NCBI RefSeq assembly: GCF_027891095.1 | Contig: NZ_JAQIIO010000005.1 | Location: 208,621-272,620, forward strand | Direction: 5' to 3' | Length of the DNA: 64,000 bases | DNA from: Aliiroseovarius salicola | GTDB taxonomy: Bacteria > Pseudomonadota > Alphaproteobacteria > Rhodobacterales > Rhodobacteraceae | In this document: piece after piece, positions 7,644 to 17,392 of the stretch | Numbering within the stretch: position 1 is the first letter of the stretch | Layout: the number at the start of each line of letters is the position of its first letter | Translations under genes and position numbers: made by a program | Notes under the pieces: model-generated | The model's database searches: none | The model's input: only the letters and a program-made list of their open reading frames with translations | Told to the model about the DNA's origin: nothing

Positions 7644-10600
7644 TCAGCGGTTCAGCGACCACCACCCTTTGCGCTTCGGCTTGGGCGGCTCATCCGATTT
7701 TGCCTCTTCCACCGGTGCAGGCTCGACAGGGGCGGCCTCGGCAGGCGCGGCATCCGCAGTTTCCAGAACCGGCTCAGGTTTAGCCTCTTCCACCGGAGTT
7801 TCAGCGACAGCCTCGGCAACAGGTTCCGCAACAGGGGCTGGCTCGGCTGGCGCCTCAGCGGCCTTGTCCGCCACAGGTTCAGACGCAGCGACCTCTTCGA
7901 CCTTTTTCTTGCGAGGCGCACGCTTGCGCGTGGTCTTCTTCGGCTTTTCTTCTTCCGCAGGGGCGTCTGACGTGGCATCGCCGTCGGTCTTGGCCTCTGC
8001 CGCCGCGAGATCTTCGCTAACCGGTTCCTCGACCTTTTTCTTGCGCGGAGCGCGCTTGCGGGTCTTCTTCGGCTTTTCTTCCTCAGCAGATGCCTCTGCG
8101 TCAGCGTCAACAGGTTTGGCCTCTTCTGCAGCAGCTTCACCTTCCGGCTTGGCCTCTTCAGGTTTTGCCTCTTCCTTTGCCTCTTCGGACTTTTTCTTGC
8201 GAGGCGCACGCTTGCGCGCAGGCTTCTTCGCGGGTTTCTCCTCGGCCTCCGCCTCGGGTGCAACCTCTTCGCTATCTTTCACCTCTGCCGGAGCATCCGC
8301 GGCCTCAGCAGGCTTGTCCTCAGACGCCCCATCCTCGGCGGCGTCAGCGGCATCAGAAGCCTCTGCATTGACCTCAGCCTCTTCACCATTGCCTGAACCA
8401 CGGCGACGACGGCGACGACGACGACGCTTCTTGGGCTTTTGTTCCTCTTCACTTGCAGCGGCTGGGGTTTCTTCTGCAACCACTTCCGCGTCTTCCACCT
8501 CGTCGATCTCGCTCATCAAGGCAGCATCGGCGGACACCACCGGGGCCGCAGCCTCGGGCACCACACGGGTTGCCGTTTTGAACTTCTCGATGGCGAAATC
8601 AGGTGAAATCAGGAATGGATCGGCCTCGATCCGCACCGACATGCCATAGCGTGCTTCGATCTGGGCAATATGCTCGCGCTTATTGTTCATCAGGAAGTTG
8701 ACGATACCGACGGGCGCCTTGACCAAGGCTTCACGTGAGCGACGACGCACCCCTTCTTCTTCCAGCTGACGCAGGATGTTGAGCGCAAGGTTATCATCCG
8801 AACGAATGAGACCCGTGCCGTGACAGTGATTACAAGGCTGTGTCGTTGCCTCGATCATGCCGGGGCGCAGACGCTGACGCGACATCTCCATCAGGCCGAA
8901 ACCCGAGATACGGCCAACCTGAATACGGGCGCGGTCTGTCTTCAGCTTGTCCTTCATCCGCTTTTCAACGGCGGTGTTGTTGCGGCGTTCATCCATGTCG
9001 ATGAAATCGATCACAATCAGACCCGCAAGGTCGCGCAGACGCAGTTGACGTGCAACCTCTTCCGCTGCTTCAAGGTTGGTCTTAAGCGCGGTTTCCTCGA
9101 TCGAACCTTCTTTGGTGGCCCGACCCGAGTTCACATCAATCGCCACCAGCGCTTCGGTTACACCGATCACGATGTAACCGCCTGATTTCAGCTGTACCGT
9201 CGGGTTGAACATGCCCGACAGATAGCTTTCCACCTGATAGCGGGCGAAAAGCGGCATCGCGTCGGTGTAATGTTTCACGTTCTTCGCGTGGGACGGCATG
9301 ATCATTTTCATGAAGTCCTTGGCGGTGCGATAGCCCGCAGCGCCTTCGACAAACACTTCGTCGATCTCACGCGAATAGAGGTCGCGGATCGTGCGTTTGA
9401 TCAGGTTGCCTTCTTCATAGATCTTCGCAGGCGCAATGCTCTCCAGCGTGAACGAACGGATTTGTTCCCACAGGCGTTGCAGATACTCATAGTCGCGTTT
9501 GATCTCAGTCTTGGTGCGTTTGGCACCGGCAGTCCGAATGATCAGACCCGCACCTTGCGGCACGTCGATCTCGGCGGCAATGTCCTTGAGTTTCTTGCGG
9601 TCAGTTGCGTTGGTGATCTTGCGGGAAATCCCGCCACCGCGCGCGGTGTTGGGCATCAGCACACAGTAACGACCAGCAAGCGACAGATAGGTGGTCAGGG
9701 CGGCACCCTTGTTGCCACGCTCTTCTTTCACAACCTGCACCAGCATGATCTGGCGCACTTTGATCACTTCCTGGATCTTGTAGCGTTTCGGGCGCGGCTT
9801 GCGGCGCGGACGGATCTCTTCCGAGCTGTCATCGTCGGCAACACGCTCGATCTGGTCATCCTTTTCGGAGGCGTCCAGCGGGCTGTCCTCGTCTTCGTCC
9901 TCGTCATCATCGTCGCTGTCATCGGAATCCGAAGCAGCGTCGGTGTCGCCGGCGTCTTTGCCATCAGCTTCAGGAGCTTCTTCTTTCGCGTCGTCAGCTT
10001 TGGGAGCGTCAGCCTGATCATCCGCAGGCTCTTCCGAAGATGCATTCTCGTCTTCTGCAGCAGGGTCTGACGTTGCTTCCGCGGGCGCCTCTTCAGTCTT
10101 AGCCTCTTCTGAGACGTCGTCCTTGGGTTCCGCTACCGGGGTATCTTCGACCAGATCCATTGGCGAATGGCCCTCAAGCGTGTCGGCGCCACCTGCATCC
10201 AGGTCGATCACATCCATGCCGGAAACAGCCTCATCTGCCGGGGTTTCCACCTCTTTGGTGGCCACAGCATCTTTCGACTTGGTCTCCTCCGCCTTCGACT
10301 TGGACCGCGAACGGCGGCGGCGGCGGGGTTTGGGTTTTTCGTCTTCAGCGGCCTGCGCTTCGGCATAGGCGCGTTCTTCTTCTAAAAGCGCCTCACGATC
10401 CGCGACCGGGATCTGGTAATAATCCGGGTGAATTTCTGAAAACGCCAGGAAACCATGGCGGTTTCCGCCGTAGTCCACAAAGGCCGCCTGCAAGCTGGGT
10501 TCAACCCGCGTGACCTTTGCCAGGTAGATATTGCCTGCTAGTTGACGTTTATTTTCCGATTCAAAGTCGAATTCCTCGACCTTGTTGCCGTCGACCACAA

Positions 10601-10652
10601 CAACGCGGGTTTCTTCCGCGTGGGTGGCGTCGATGAGCATCTTTTTAGCCAT
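7644..10652 (-). CDS. rne: Ribonuclease E
   Basis: This is the main single-strand endoribonuclease for mRNA decay and rRNA/tRNA processing. The 1002-residue protein starts MAKKMLIDATHAEETRVVVVDG. The S1 RNA-binding domain is split by an insertion of roughly 190 residues (about 95-285) that is strongly acidic and contains a basic cluster. The catalytic DNase I-like domain carries both metal-binding aspartate regions, VAIDVNSGRAT and VIDFIDMDERRNN, and the zinc link CNHCHGTG. The C-terminal third is low-complexity Glu/Ala/Pro/Lys with a run of nine arginines and three copies of RKRAPRKKK. This looks like a disordered degradosome scaffold with RNA-binding patches. A 650-bp non-coding region lies upstream. 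Confidence 0.96.
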   Translation of the reverse strand: MAKKMLIDATHAEETRVVVVDGNKVEEFDFESENKRQLAGNIYLAKVTRVEPSLQAAFVDYGGNRHGFLAFSEIHPDYYQIPVADREALLEEERAYAEAQAAEDEKPKPRRRRRSRSKSKAEETKSKDAVATKEVETPADEAVSGMDVIDLDAGGADTLEGHSPMDLVEDTPVAEPKDDVSEEAKTEEAPAEATSDPAAEDENASSEEPADDQADAPKADDAKEEAPEADGKDAGDTDAASDSDDSDDDDEDEDEDSPLDASEKDDQIERVADDDSSEEIRPRRKPRPKRYKIQEVIKVRQIMLVQVVKEERGNKGAALTTYLSLAGRYCVLMPNTARGGGISRKITNATDRKKLKDIAAEIDVPQGAGLIIRTAGAKRTKTEIKRDYEYLQRLWEQIRSFTLESIAPAKIYEEGNLIKRTIRDLYSREIDEVFVEGAAGYRTAKDFMKMIMPSHAKNVKHYTDAMPLFARYQVESYLSGMFNPTVQLKSGGYIVIGVTEALVAIDVNSGRATKEGSIEETALKTNLEAAEEVARQLRLRDLAGLIVIDFIDMDERRNNTAVEKRMKDKLKTDRARIQVGRISGFGLMEMSRQRLRPGMIEATTQPCNHCHGTGLIRSDDNLALNILRQLEEEGVRRRSREALVKAPVGIVNFLMNNKREHIAQIEARYGMSVRIEADPFLISPDFAIEKFKTATRVVPEAAAPVVSADAALMSEIDEVEDAEVVAEETPAAASEEEQKPKKRRRRRRRRRGSGNGEEAEVNAEASDAADAAEDGASEDKPAEAADAPAEVKDSEEVAPEAEAEEKPAKKPARKRAPRKKKSEEAKEEAKPEEAKPEGEAAAEEAKPVDADAEASAEEEKPKKTRKRAPRKKKVEEPVSEDLAAAEAKTDGDATSDAPAEEEKPKKTTRKRAPRKKKVEEVAASEPVADKAAEAPAEPAPVAEPVAEAVAETPVEEAKPEPVLETADAAPAEAAPVEPAPVEEAKSDEPPKPKRKGWWSLNR

Positions 10653-11304
10653 AATGTCTTTCTGCACCCGTCATCTGGCGCACGTCCCAACCTGTTACCG
10701 GGGGGGCGCGCGTTTCGGGAGGGGTGACTTGTAAGGGCGAATTGATGCAGGGGAAATGGCAACGACAACAGGGGCATCTGCCCCTGATCCGATTTTTGCT
10801 CTGTCCTCACACGCATCATCGCGTTTCTTCTCCGGCGCCGACGGCCTGCCCGGTTGCGGTCTTGCCGCCCGGTGGCCCGCCCGGCCCCAATTTCAAGCCG
10901 CACCCGTTTCTGCGGATGTGGCGATGTATCCGACCGGAGCACGTTCCATTTGCCGTGCGCGTTCCCGATCTTCAATTCCTACCACGAACGGGGGGTATTC
11001 AGCTTTTTTCAGCAAACCTACCCAGACGTGGCGCTCTCGGTCCGTTCCTTCCGGTTTCCCGACCCGAGGCATGTTCTTGCCCGATTGGCCTGACCTTTGG
11101 AGGAACAGCGAAACTGTCATGTGGGGGGGCGCAAAACAGCGGCCCTCCGCAGATTGAACATATGGGGCATGGGGGGGGAATGACAATGGGCAAAATGCAG
11201 CGAATGGGTGCATTTCACCATTTACGTGAACACGGGGCACGCGATGCGCCCCGTTACACGTCAAATTCACCTGAAACCTTCGCCGAGGGATCAGAATTGC
11301 GTGA
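10653..11304 (-). promoter_or_regulatory. rne: Long non-coding region upstream of rne
   Basis: There is no convincing gene in this 652-bp stretch between two minus-strand genes. Read on the minus strand it should contain the 3' end of the penicillin-binding protein transcript and then the rne promoter and leader. ACGGGGC (11232-11238) pairs with GCCCCGT (11248-11254), a likely terminator for the PBP gene although without a clear U-tract. CAGGGGCA (10769-10776) pairs perfectly with TGCCCCTG (10779-10786), about 120 bases before the rne start. G- and C-runs occur close to the start codon. RNase E autoregulation through a structured 5' untranslated region is known from enterobacteria; here it is only inferred. 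Confidence 0.5.
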
Positions 11305-13845
11305 TCAGTATTGCCCACCGGAAGACAGCGAGCCGAAATCGGCCTTGTCCGGCACCACCACCTTTGTTCCGGTGGAAGTGGTCACCACGGACCCTTGATT
11401 GTTTTCGGTCGGCGCAAAGAGCGGCAGGTTCGATCCCATCGCGAAGCCACCATCAAACATAACCCCAAAGAGCGGCTCTTCTCCGTCGCGGAAATATTCT
11501 GCCACCACGTGTTCACCCGATGCATCCTGAGGCAAACGCGCGCCGGTCAAACGGTCAATCTTGATGAAGTGCCCCCCTTCGGGCACTTTGAAGGCACCGC
11601 CGCCATATTCCTTGATCGCTTCTTTCATGAAGCTGTTGAAGACCGGGCCGCACATGCCGCCGCCAGATGCCCCGGGCATGGTGCGCGGACGATCATAGCC
11701 AATGTAGCAACCTGCCACGATGTTCGAGGTGAAGCCAATGAACCAGACATCACGCGCATCATTGGTGGTGCCGGTTTTGCCGGCGGTTGGCACACCCAGA
11801 TTGACAGTCCGCGACGCGGTGCCCCTGCTGACCACCCCGGTCATCATCGAGGTCAGCTGATAGGCGGTGATCGCATTCATCACCCGTTCGCGATTGGACT
11901 GGATGCGCGGGGCCGATCCATCAGCAAGGCTTGGATTGGCGCAATCCACACAATCGCGCTGGTCATGGCGATAGATCGTCTTGCCCCAGCGATCCTGCAC
12001 CCGGTCAACCAGTGTCGGCTCTACCCGCTCGCCGCCATTGGCAAACATCGCGTAAGCCGCGACCATCTTGAACAGGGTAGTCTCTTCAGAACCAAGCGAG
12101 TTGGCAAGGAACGGGTTCATATCATCATAGACACCAAACCGCTCAGCATAGGCGGCCACCGTATCCATGCCGATTTCCTGCGCCAGTCGCACGGTCATCA
12201 GGTTTCTCGATTTCTCAATACCGGTGCGCAGCGGGGTCGGTCCGTAAAACTTGTTTGACGCGTTTTTAGGGCGCCACACCCTGCCACCGCCCACTTCCAC
12301 TTCAATCGGCGCGTCAATCACAATCGTTGCTGGAGAAAACCCGCTGTCCAGCGCCGTCGCATAGACAAATGGTTTGAAGCTTGAACCCGGCTGGCGCGTG
12401 GCCTGCGTGGCGCGATTGAAAACACTGTCCTGATAGGAAAAACCGCCCTGCATCGCAATCACCCGGCCGGTGTTCACATCCATCGCCATGAACCCGCCCT
12501 GTACTTCGGGCACCTGGCGCAGGGTCCAGCGCAGGAATTTACCCTCTTTGTCGAGCATCCGCCGCACATGTACAACATCGCCCGCTTGCAGAAGGTCTCT
12601 CGCCACACGCGCCTTGCGCCCAAGTTTGCCGCTTTCAGGATCGCGACGCCGCGCCCAAGTCACATCCTTGGCAGAGATCCAGTGGCCATCTTCATCATCT
12701 TCAACGCCCTCAATCCCGATGCGCGCGTCCTTGTCGCCCAGCCGGAGCACAACGGCGGGATACCAGCCCTCAATGTCGCGTGGGAATTTGGTATCGGCAA
12801 GAGCCGCACGCCAAGCAGACCCATCCTCAAGCTGATCAAGAGGGATGGTCACGCCTGTCGGGCGCCATACGCCTTGATTGCGGTCGTATTTTTCAAGTCC
12901 TTCACGCAGCGATTTCGCGGCATTTTTCTGTAAATCCGGGTCCACGGTCGCACGCACCGTCATGCCGCCGGTAAAGAATTCCTCTTCCCCGAAATCGCGC
13001 GACAACTGACGGCGGATTTCATCACTGAAATAGTCGCGCGCGGGCAGCGCCTGACGGAAGGACGGGAAATCGCCATTTTGCACGGTTCGAAGCGGCTTTT
13101 CGATCTCGGCCTCATAGGACGCCTGTTCGAGGTAACCGTTCTGATTCATCTCACGCAGCACATAGTTGCGCCGCTTGGTCACACGATCCTTGGCCCGGAC
13201 CGGATGGTATTTGCCCGGCGCCTGCGGCATCGCCGCCAGCGTTGCTGCTTCATGCGGGGTCAACTCATCCAGCGTCTTGTTGAAATAGGTCTGGGCGGCG
13301 GCGGTCACGCCATAGGAATTCTGCCCCAGAAAGATCTCGTTGAGGTAAAGCGCAAGGATCTGATCTTTATCCAGCGAGTTTTCCAGCCGCACCGACAGGA
13401 TCAACTCTTTGATCTTGCGCTCGGCAGACCGTTCCGAAGACAGAAGGAAGTTCTTCACCACCTGCTGCGAAATGGTTGACGCCCCGCGCAAACGCCCGCC
13501 CCGCGCCGCTTCGATCGCCGCGGCCACGATGCCGCGCATGTCAAAGCCCTTGTGATTGTAGAAATTCTTGTCTTCAGCCGAGATGAACGCGTGCTTCACC
13601 AGATCCGGGATCTCGTCGGCGGCTGTAAACAGACGGCGCTCCTTGGCAAACTCATCCATCAGGTTGCCTTCACCGGAATAGACCCGGCTGATCGTCGCCG
13701 GCGTGTAGTTCGACAGCTGCTCATGGCTGGGCAGATCCTGAGAATACATCCAGAAGATGCCGCCAATCACCAAGGCTCCCACAAAAACACCAAGGGTGAT
13801 GAATGTGAAAATTGAGCCAAAAATGCCAAGAATGAATCGGATCAC
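11305..13845 (-). CDS. mrcA: Penicillin-binding protein 1A (class A)
   Basis: This is a bifunctional peptidoglycan glycosyltransferase and transpeptidase of the inner membrane. The 846-residue protein has an N-terminal membrane anchor (about 1-35), the GT51 domain with the catalytic Glu in SAEDKNFYNHKGFD and the motif GASTISQQVVKNFLL. It has an OB-like middle region and the transpeptidase domain with SSFKPF (SxxK), SRN and KTGTTN. The start is a GTG with GGAGG 5 bases upstream; the open frame extends another 38 codons but lacks that signal. It is divergent from pepF. A long gap, not the usual operon spacing, separates it from rne downstream. Confidence 0.96.
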   Translation of the reverse strand: MIRFILGIFGSIFTFITLGVFVGALVIGGIFWMYSQDLPSHEQLSNYTPATISRVYSGEGNLMDEFAKERRLFTAADEIPDLVKHAFISAEDKNFYNHKGFDMRGIVAAAIEAARGGRLRGASTISQQVVKNFLLSSERSAERKIKELILSVRLENSLDKDQILALYLNEIFLGQNSYGVTAAAQTYFNKTLDELTPHEAATLAAMPQAPGKYHPVRAKDRVTKRRNYVLREMNQNGYLEQASYEAEIEKPLRTVQNGDFPSFRQALPARDYFSDEIRRQLSRDFGEEEFFTGGMTVRATVDPDLQKNAAKSLREGLEKYDRNQGVWRPTGVTIPLDQLEDGSAWRAALADTKFPRDIEGWYPAVVLRLGDKDARIGIEGVEDDEDGHWISAKDVTWARRRDPESGKLGRKARVARDLLQAGDVVHVRRMLDKEGKFLRWTLRQVPEVQGGFMAMDVNTGRVIAMQGGFSYQDSVFNRATQATRQPGSSFKPFVYATALDSGFSPATIVIDAPIEVEVGGGRVWRPKNASNKFYGPTPLRTGIEKSRNLMTVRLAQEIGMDTVAAYAERFGVYDDMNPFLANSLGSEETTLFKMVAAYAMFANGGERVEPTLVDRVQDRWGKTIYRHDQRDCVDCANPSLADGSAPRIQSNRERVMNAITAYQLTSMMTGVVSRGTASRTVNLGVPTAGKTGTTNDARDVWFIGFTSNIVAGCYIGYDRPRTMPGASGGGMCGPVFNSFMKEAIKEYGGGAFKVPEGGHFIKIDRLTGARLPQDASGEHVVAEYFRDGEEPLFGVMFDGGFAMGSNLPLFAPTENNQGSVVTTSTGTKVVVPDKADFGSLSSGGQY

Positions 13846-14090
13846 GCGCGCCTCCGGGGTTGTGCACATCTTCCTATAAAGGGCGGCTGCGCGGGGGTCA
13901 AAACCCCCGAGGGGGGAAAAATCGGCCAATTTACGCCCCTTTGATCGGATTTCTGCCACCGAAGCAAGCGCTTGCCCTTAGGTTAACTTGCAACTTTCAA
14001 TTCCTCCGCGATCCCCTTCCCGAAAAAGGGGCAATTGCATCCCCCAGCCCCCACGCCTATGTCTTGATCAACAGATTTTCCGGAGGTTTC

Positions 14091-15914
14091 ATGTTCCATC
14101 CCCTTCCCTTCCCCGTTCTCGATGCAAACGCTGGCTCTGGCGACAATGCATTTGGCGACCTGCCCGACTGGGATTTGACCGACCTTTACACTGACCCAGA
14201 TGCCCCCGAACTTGCCCGCGACCTTGACTGGATTGACACGACCTGCGCGACTTTTGCCGAGAAATATCAGGGCAAGCTTGCCGATCTGGATGCCGCCGGG
14301 ATGTTGGACTGCGTTCTGGAAGATGAAAAAATCACCATGATCGCCGGGCGCATCATGTCCTTTGCTGGCCTGCGCTATTATCAGGAAACCACCGATGCGG
14401 ATCGGGCGCAGTTCTTCCAGAACTGCCAGGAGCGGATCACTGTGGGCACCGCCCCGCTGGTGTTTTTCACCTTGGAAGTTAATCGGCTGGACGACGACCT
14501 TCTGGCTGGTTGGTTCAATGAAAATGATGGGCTCGCCCGTTACAAACCGATCTTCGACCGGATGCGTGCCCTGCGCCCGCACCAACTGTCCGATGAGCTG
14601 GAACAGTTCCTGCACGACAAGTCTTCGGTGGGATCGTCGGCGTGGAACACGCTCTTTGACGAAACCGTCGCCGGGCTGATGTTCACCGTGAATGGCGAAG
14701 AGCGCAATCTTGAAGCCACCGCCAACCTGCTGACCGAACATGACCGCCCCACCCGCGAGGCGGCGGCCCGCGAAATTGCGCGTGTGCTCGGTGAGAGCAT
14801 CAAGCTCTTCGCCCGCGTGCACAACACGCTCGCCAAGGAAAAAGAGATCGAAGATCGCTGGCGCAAGATGCCCAGCCCACAAACCGGCCGCCACCTGTCA
14901 AACCATGTGGAACCGGAGGTGGTTGAGGCGCTGCGCAATGCCGTGGTTGCTGCCTACCCGCGCCTCTCACACCGCTATTACGAGCTGAAGCGCAAATGGC
15001 TGGGCCTCGACGTGATGGAAGTCTGGGACCGCAACGCGCCCCTGCCGCTGGAAGACGACAAGCTGGTGACATGGCCCGAGGCCGAGAAGATCGTGATGGG
15101 CGCCTATGCCGATTTTGATCCGCGCATGGCTGAGATCGCAAAGCCGTTTTTTACTGATGGATGGATTGATGCAGGTGTGAAACCCGGCAAGGCCCCCGGC
15201 GCCTTTGCCCATCCCACCGTCACTGACGCACACCCCTATGTGATGTTGAACTATCTCGGAAAACCCCGAGATGTCATGACCTTGGCCCATGAACTTGGCC
15301 ATGGTGTGCATCAGGTTCTGGCCGCAGGTCAGGGCGAACTCCTGTCCTCAACCCCGCTGACACTGGCCGAGACCGCATCCGTGTTTGGCGAGATGCTGAC
15401 CTTCCGCAAACTCTTGTCCGAGGCGAAATCCAAGGAAGAGAAGAAAGTGCTTCTGGCAGGCAAAGTTGAAGACATGATCAACACCGTGGTTCGCCAGATC
15501 GCGTTTTACGATTTCGAATGCAAATTGCACGAAGCCCGCGCCGGGGGAGAACTCACCCCAGATGACATCAACGCCCTGTGGATGTCAGTGCAGGCCGAAA
15601 GCCTCGGTGGTGCGTTTGACTTCATGGACGGTTATGAGACCTTCTGGTCCTACATCCCGCATTTCGTCCACTCACCGTTCTACGTCTATGCCTATGCCTT
15701 TGGCGACGGCCTCGTGAACGCGCTTTATGCGGTTTACGAAGAAGGCGACGCAGACTTCCAGGACAAGTATTTCGACATGCTCAAGGCGGGTGGCGCGAAA
15801 CACCACAAAGACCTGCTCGCTCCGTTCGGGCTCGACGCCTCCGACCCGAAATTCTGGGACAAGGGCCTTTCCATGATCGAAGGCTTCATCGATGAATTGG
15901 AAGCGATGGAGTAA
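14091..15914 (+). CDS. pepF: M3 family oligoendopeptidase F
   Basis: This is a cytoplasmic zinc metallopeptidase that cuts short peptides. The 607-residue protein has the zinc motif HELGHGVHQ and, about 25 residues later, the third-ligand glutamate in ETASVFGE, as in the PepF/M3B group. There is no signal peptide. The start is fixed by CGGAGG 4 bases upstream of the ATG; the open frame upstream of it is a shadow reaching into the divergent PBP gene. A terminator follows, so the gene is monocistronic. Confidence 0.94.
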   Translation: MFHPLPFPVLDANAGSGDNAFGDLPDWDLTDLYTDPDAPELARDLDWIDTTCATFAEKYQGKLADLDAAGMLDCVLEDEKITMIAGRIMSFAGLRYYQETTDADRAQFFQNCQERITVGTAPLVFFTLEVNRLDDDLLAGWFNENDGLARYKPIFDRMRALRPHQLSDELEQFLHDKSSVGSSAWNTLFDETVAGLMFTVNGEERNLEATANLLTEHDRPTREAAAREIARVLGESIKLFARVHNTLAKEKEIEDRWRKMPSPQTGRHLSNHVEPEVVEALRNAVVAAYPRLSHRYYELKRKWLGLDVMEVWDRNAPLPLEDDKLVTWPEAEKIVMGAYADFDPRMAEIAKPFFTDGWIDAGVKPGKAPGAFAHPTVTDAHPYVMLNYLGKPRDVMTLAHELGHGVHQVLAAGQGELLSSTPLTLAETASVFGEMLTFRKLLSEAKSKEEKKVLLAGKVEDMINTVVRQIAFYDFECKLHEARAGGELTPDDINALWMSVQAESLGGAFDFMDGYETFWSYIPHFVHSPFYVYAYAFGDGLVNALYAVYEEGDADFQDKYFDMLKAGGAKHHKDLLAPFGLDASDPKFWDKGLSMIEGFIDELEAME

Positions 15915-15927
15915 GCTCACACCCCGC

Positions 15928-15959
15928 AAACGCCCCGCGGCTTTGACTGTGGGGCGTTT
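15928..15959 (+). terminator. pepF: Terminator after pepF
   Basis: AAACGCCCC (15928-15936) pairs with GGGGCGTTT (15951-15959) around a 14-base loop, just after the pepF stop. It may also serve the converging gene. Confidence 0.75.
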
Positions 15960-15990
15960 CGCCTGCCATCACCTGTCGCCCTACCGGGGC

Positions 15991-16383
15991 TCAGAGCCCC
16001 TCAACCTGTCGCGCATAATCCTCGGCATTGAACCACCCCCGAGAAGATTTGACCTTCAGCGCGTCATCCAACTCCCATTCCTCCCAGCCCCGAATGGTCA
16101 AATGATGGCCTGTTGTTGCGTCATGGCCCGCAAAGGTCCACACGAAAACAGCGTGTGAGCCGGAAAGCCGGATATCATCACAGCTGAGTATCAGATCAGG
16201 CACATCGGCATAAAAACCCTCAGCCATTTCCTGAACGCGCGCGCGCCCCCTCCAGGGTTCACCTCTGTTGATTATGATCTCACCGTCTTCGGCAAAAAAA
16301 GACGCCACGGCCTCGGCAGATTTGGAGTTCCAGGCCGCCGTATAATCAGCCGCTATTTTGCTTACCGCCATTAGGTCAATCAT
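15991..16383 (-). CDS. SnoaL-like / nuclear transport factor 2 family protein
   Basis: This is a 130-residue protein of the NTF2-like superfamily. The first helix AADYTAAWNSKSAEAVASFFAEDGEIIIN and the later strands HAVFVWTFAGHDATTGHHLTIRGWEEWEL have the pattern of SnoaL-like small-molecule-binding domains. The start is supported by GGAGGGG close upstream of the ATG; an in-frame extension to 16473 looks non-coding. It has no operon partner, so no function can be inferred. Confidence 0.8.
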   Translation of the reverse strand: MIDLMAVSKIAADYTAAWNSKSAEAVASFFAEDGEIIINRGEPWRGRARVQEMAEGFYADVPDLILSCDDIRLSGSHAVFVWTFAGHDATTGHHLTIRGWEEWELDDALKVKSSRGWFNAEDYARQVEGL

Positions 16384-16684
16384 CCGCCCCTCCATCTGAT
16401 GACTTCGACGAGTATCGCATGACGGGGCAGATTCACCAAAATGGGCTGCGATCCCTTTGCAAAATGCAATCATTCCTCACGTGCAGAAAGAAGGCGCAGG
16501 ATCATCTGGTGGTGTATTCCGTGCTCACGCCACCTTAAAAATCACATGTCGCTTCTATCCGATTAATAACGACATCTGACTTTTGCTTTGCTAGATACTC
16601 AGTTCGTGGCAACAGTTGCTTTGCCATTCGCAGGGGAGCCACAGGCGCGCAATATTTTACCTGAAATAATCCCTTCAACTTTCT
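16384..16684. other. Intergenic stretch with no recognised gene
   Basis: This 301-bp region is more AT-rich than its surroundings. It must hold the promoter of the minus-strand SnoaL-like gene and the 3' end of the SUKH transcript. GGTGG (16508-16512) can pair with CCACC (16530-16534), but no T-tract follows. I see no coding signal. Confidence 0.5.
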
Positions 16685-17350
16685 CTATATGCCATCAGAA
16701 TATGCGCGTTCCTTGTCAGCTTCTTCAGCCAAAGCTTCCCAGCCATCCGTCTTTCCGGGAAGGTGTTTTACACCAGTAAGCAGCTTCCCTTGCGCGTCAT
16801 AAAGTGACAATTGGCGTAAAACTTCGCTTTGCAGGAAGTCCTCAAACGACACCCATCGAGCACCGATAAGGTCGGCATCTCCATGATACATTTCCACTTC
16901 ACCGGTTGATGACAGATAAAGCAGTCCTTGCGACGACCGTTGACCGCTCACCGCTCCTATTCCTAAATGCCCAGCGGGGACATATTCAGGACGCTCATAT
17001 ACGTTCTGATACACAAGGCTAATAGGTTGACCAATCCCTGGACCTGACGTGCACGCCGAGCTGTAAGTCGTCCCATGCAAACTCAGTTCTCCCAGCCTCA
17101 TGCCATTTGTTTGCAGCAAGAATGCTCGGTAGGCTTCGGGGATAAACCGATCACTCTCAGCTTCTGCCAATTCAATCCCTTTGTCATCCAAGCCTGCATA
17201 AAACGTGGCGAGATAGGCAAAGGGCGCAACATGGGGAACATGACCGGTTTTAATCGCCCCATTCGCTCCTTCGACATGCCCCAATGGGTCAAGTTTACCA
17301 CGAATTTTGGATTTCATCTCTAAAACGATGTCGGAAATACTATTGGTCAT
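16685..17350 (-). CDS. SMI1/KNR4 (SUKH) family protein
   Basis: This 221-residue soluble protein has the SUKH superfamily pattern: FIPEAYRAFLLQTNGMRLGELSLHGT near the middle of the domain (the conserved 'P-Y--FL---NG' motif) and ARWVSFEDFLQSEV in the C-terminal half (the 'S-FE-FL' motif). Many SUKH proteins are immunity proteins to contact-dependent or polymorphic toxins, while others are regulatory. No toxin gene lies next to it, so it is an orphan here. The surrounding sequence is more AT-rich than the window average, which is compatible with acquisition by transfer. Confidence 0.78.
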   Translation of the reverse strand: MTNSISDIVLEMKSKIRGKLDPLGHVEGANGAIKTGHVPHVAPFAYLATFYAGLDDKGIELAEAESDRFIPEAYRAFLLQTNGMRLGELSLHGTTYSSACTSGPGIGQPISLVYQNVYERPEYVPAGHLGIGAVSGQRSSQGLLYLSSTGEVEMYHGDADLIGARWVSFEDFLQSEVLRQLSLYDAQGKLLTGVKHLPGKTDGWEALAEEADKERAYSDGI

Positions 17351-17392
17351 GGGGTAAAATTTCTCAGAAAATTTTCACTAAAACGCCGGGCA

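Noticed and set aside
7669..8649. A Ser/Ala-rich 326-codon plus-strand frame opposite rne
   Set aside because: It is the complement of the low-complexity Glu/Ala/Lys tail of RNase E, not a separate surface protein.
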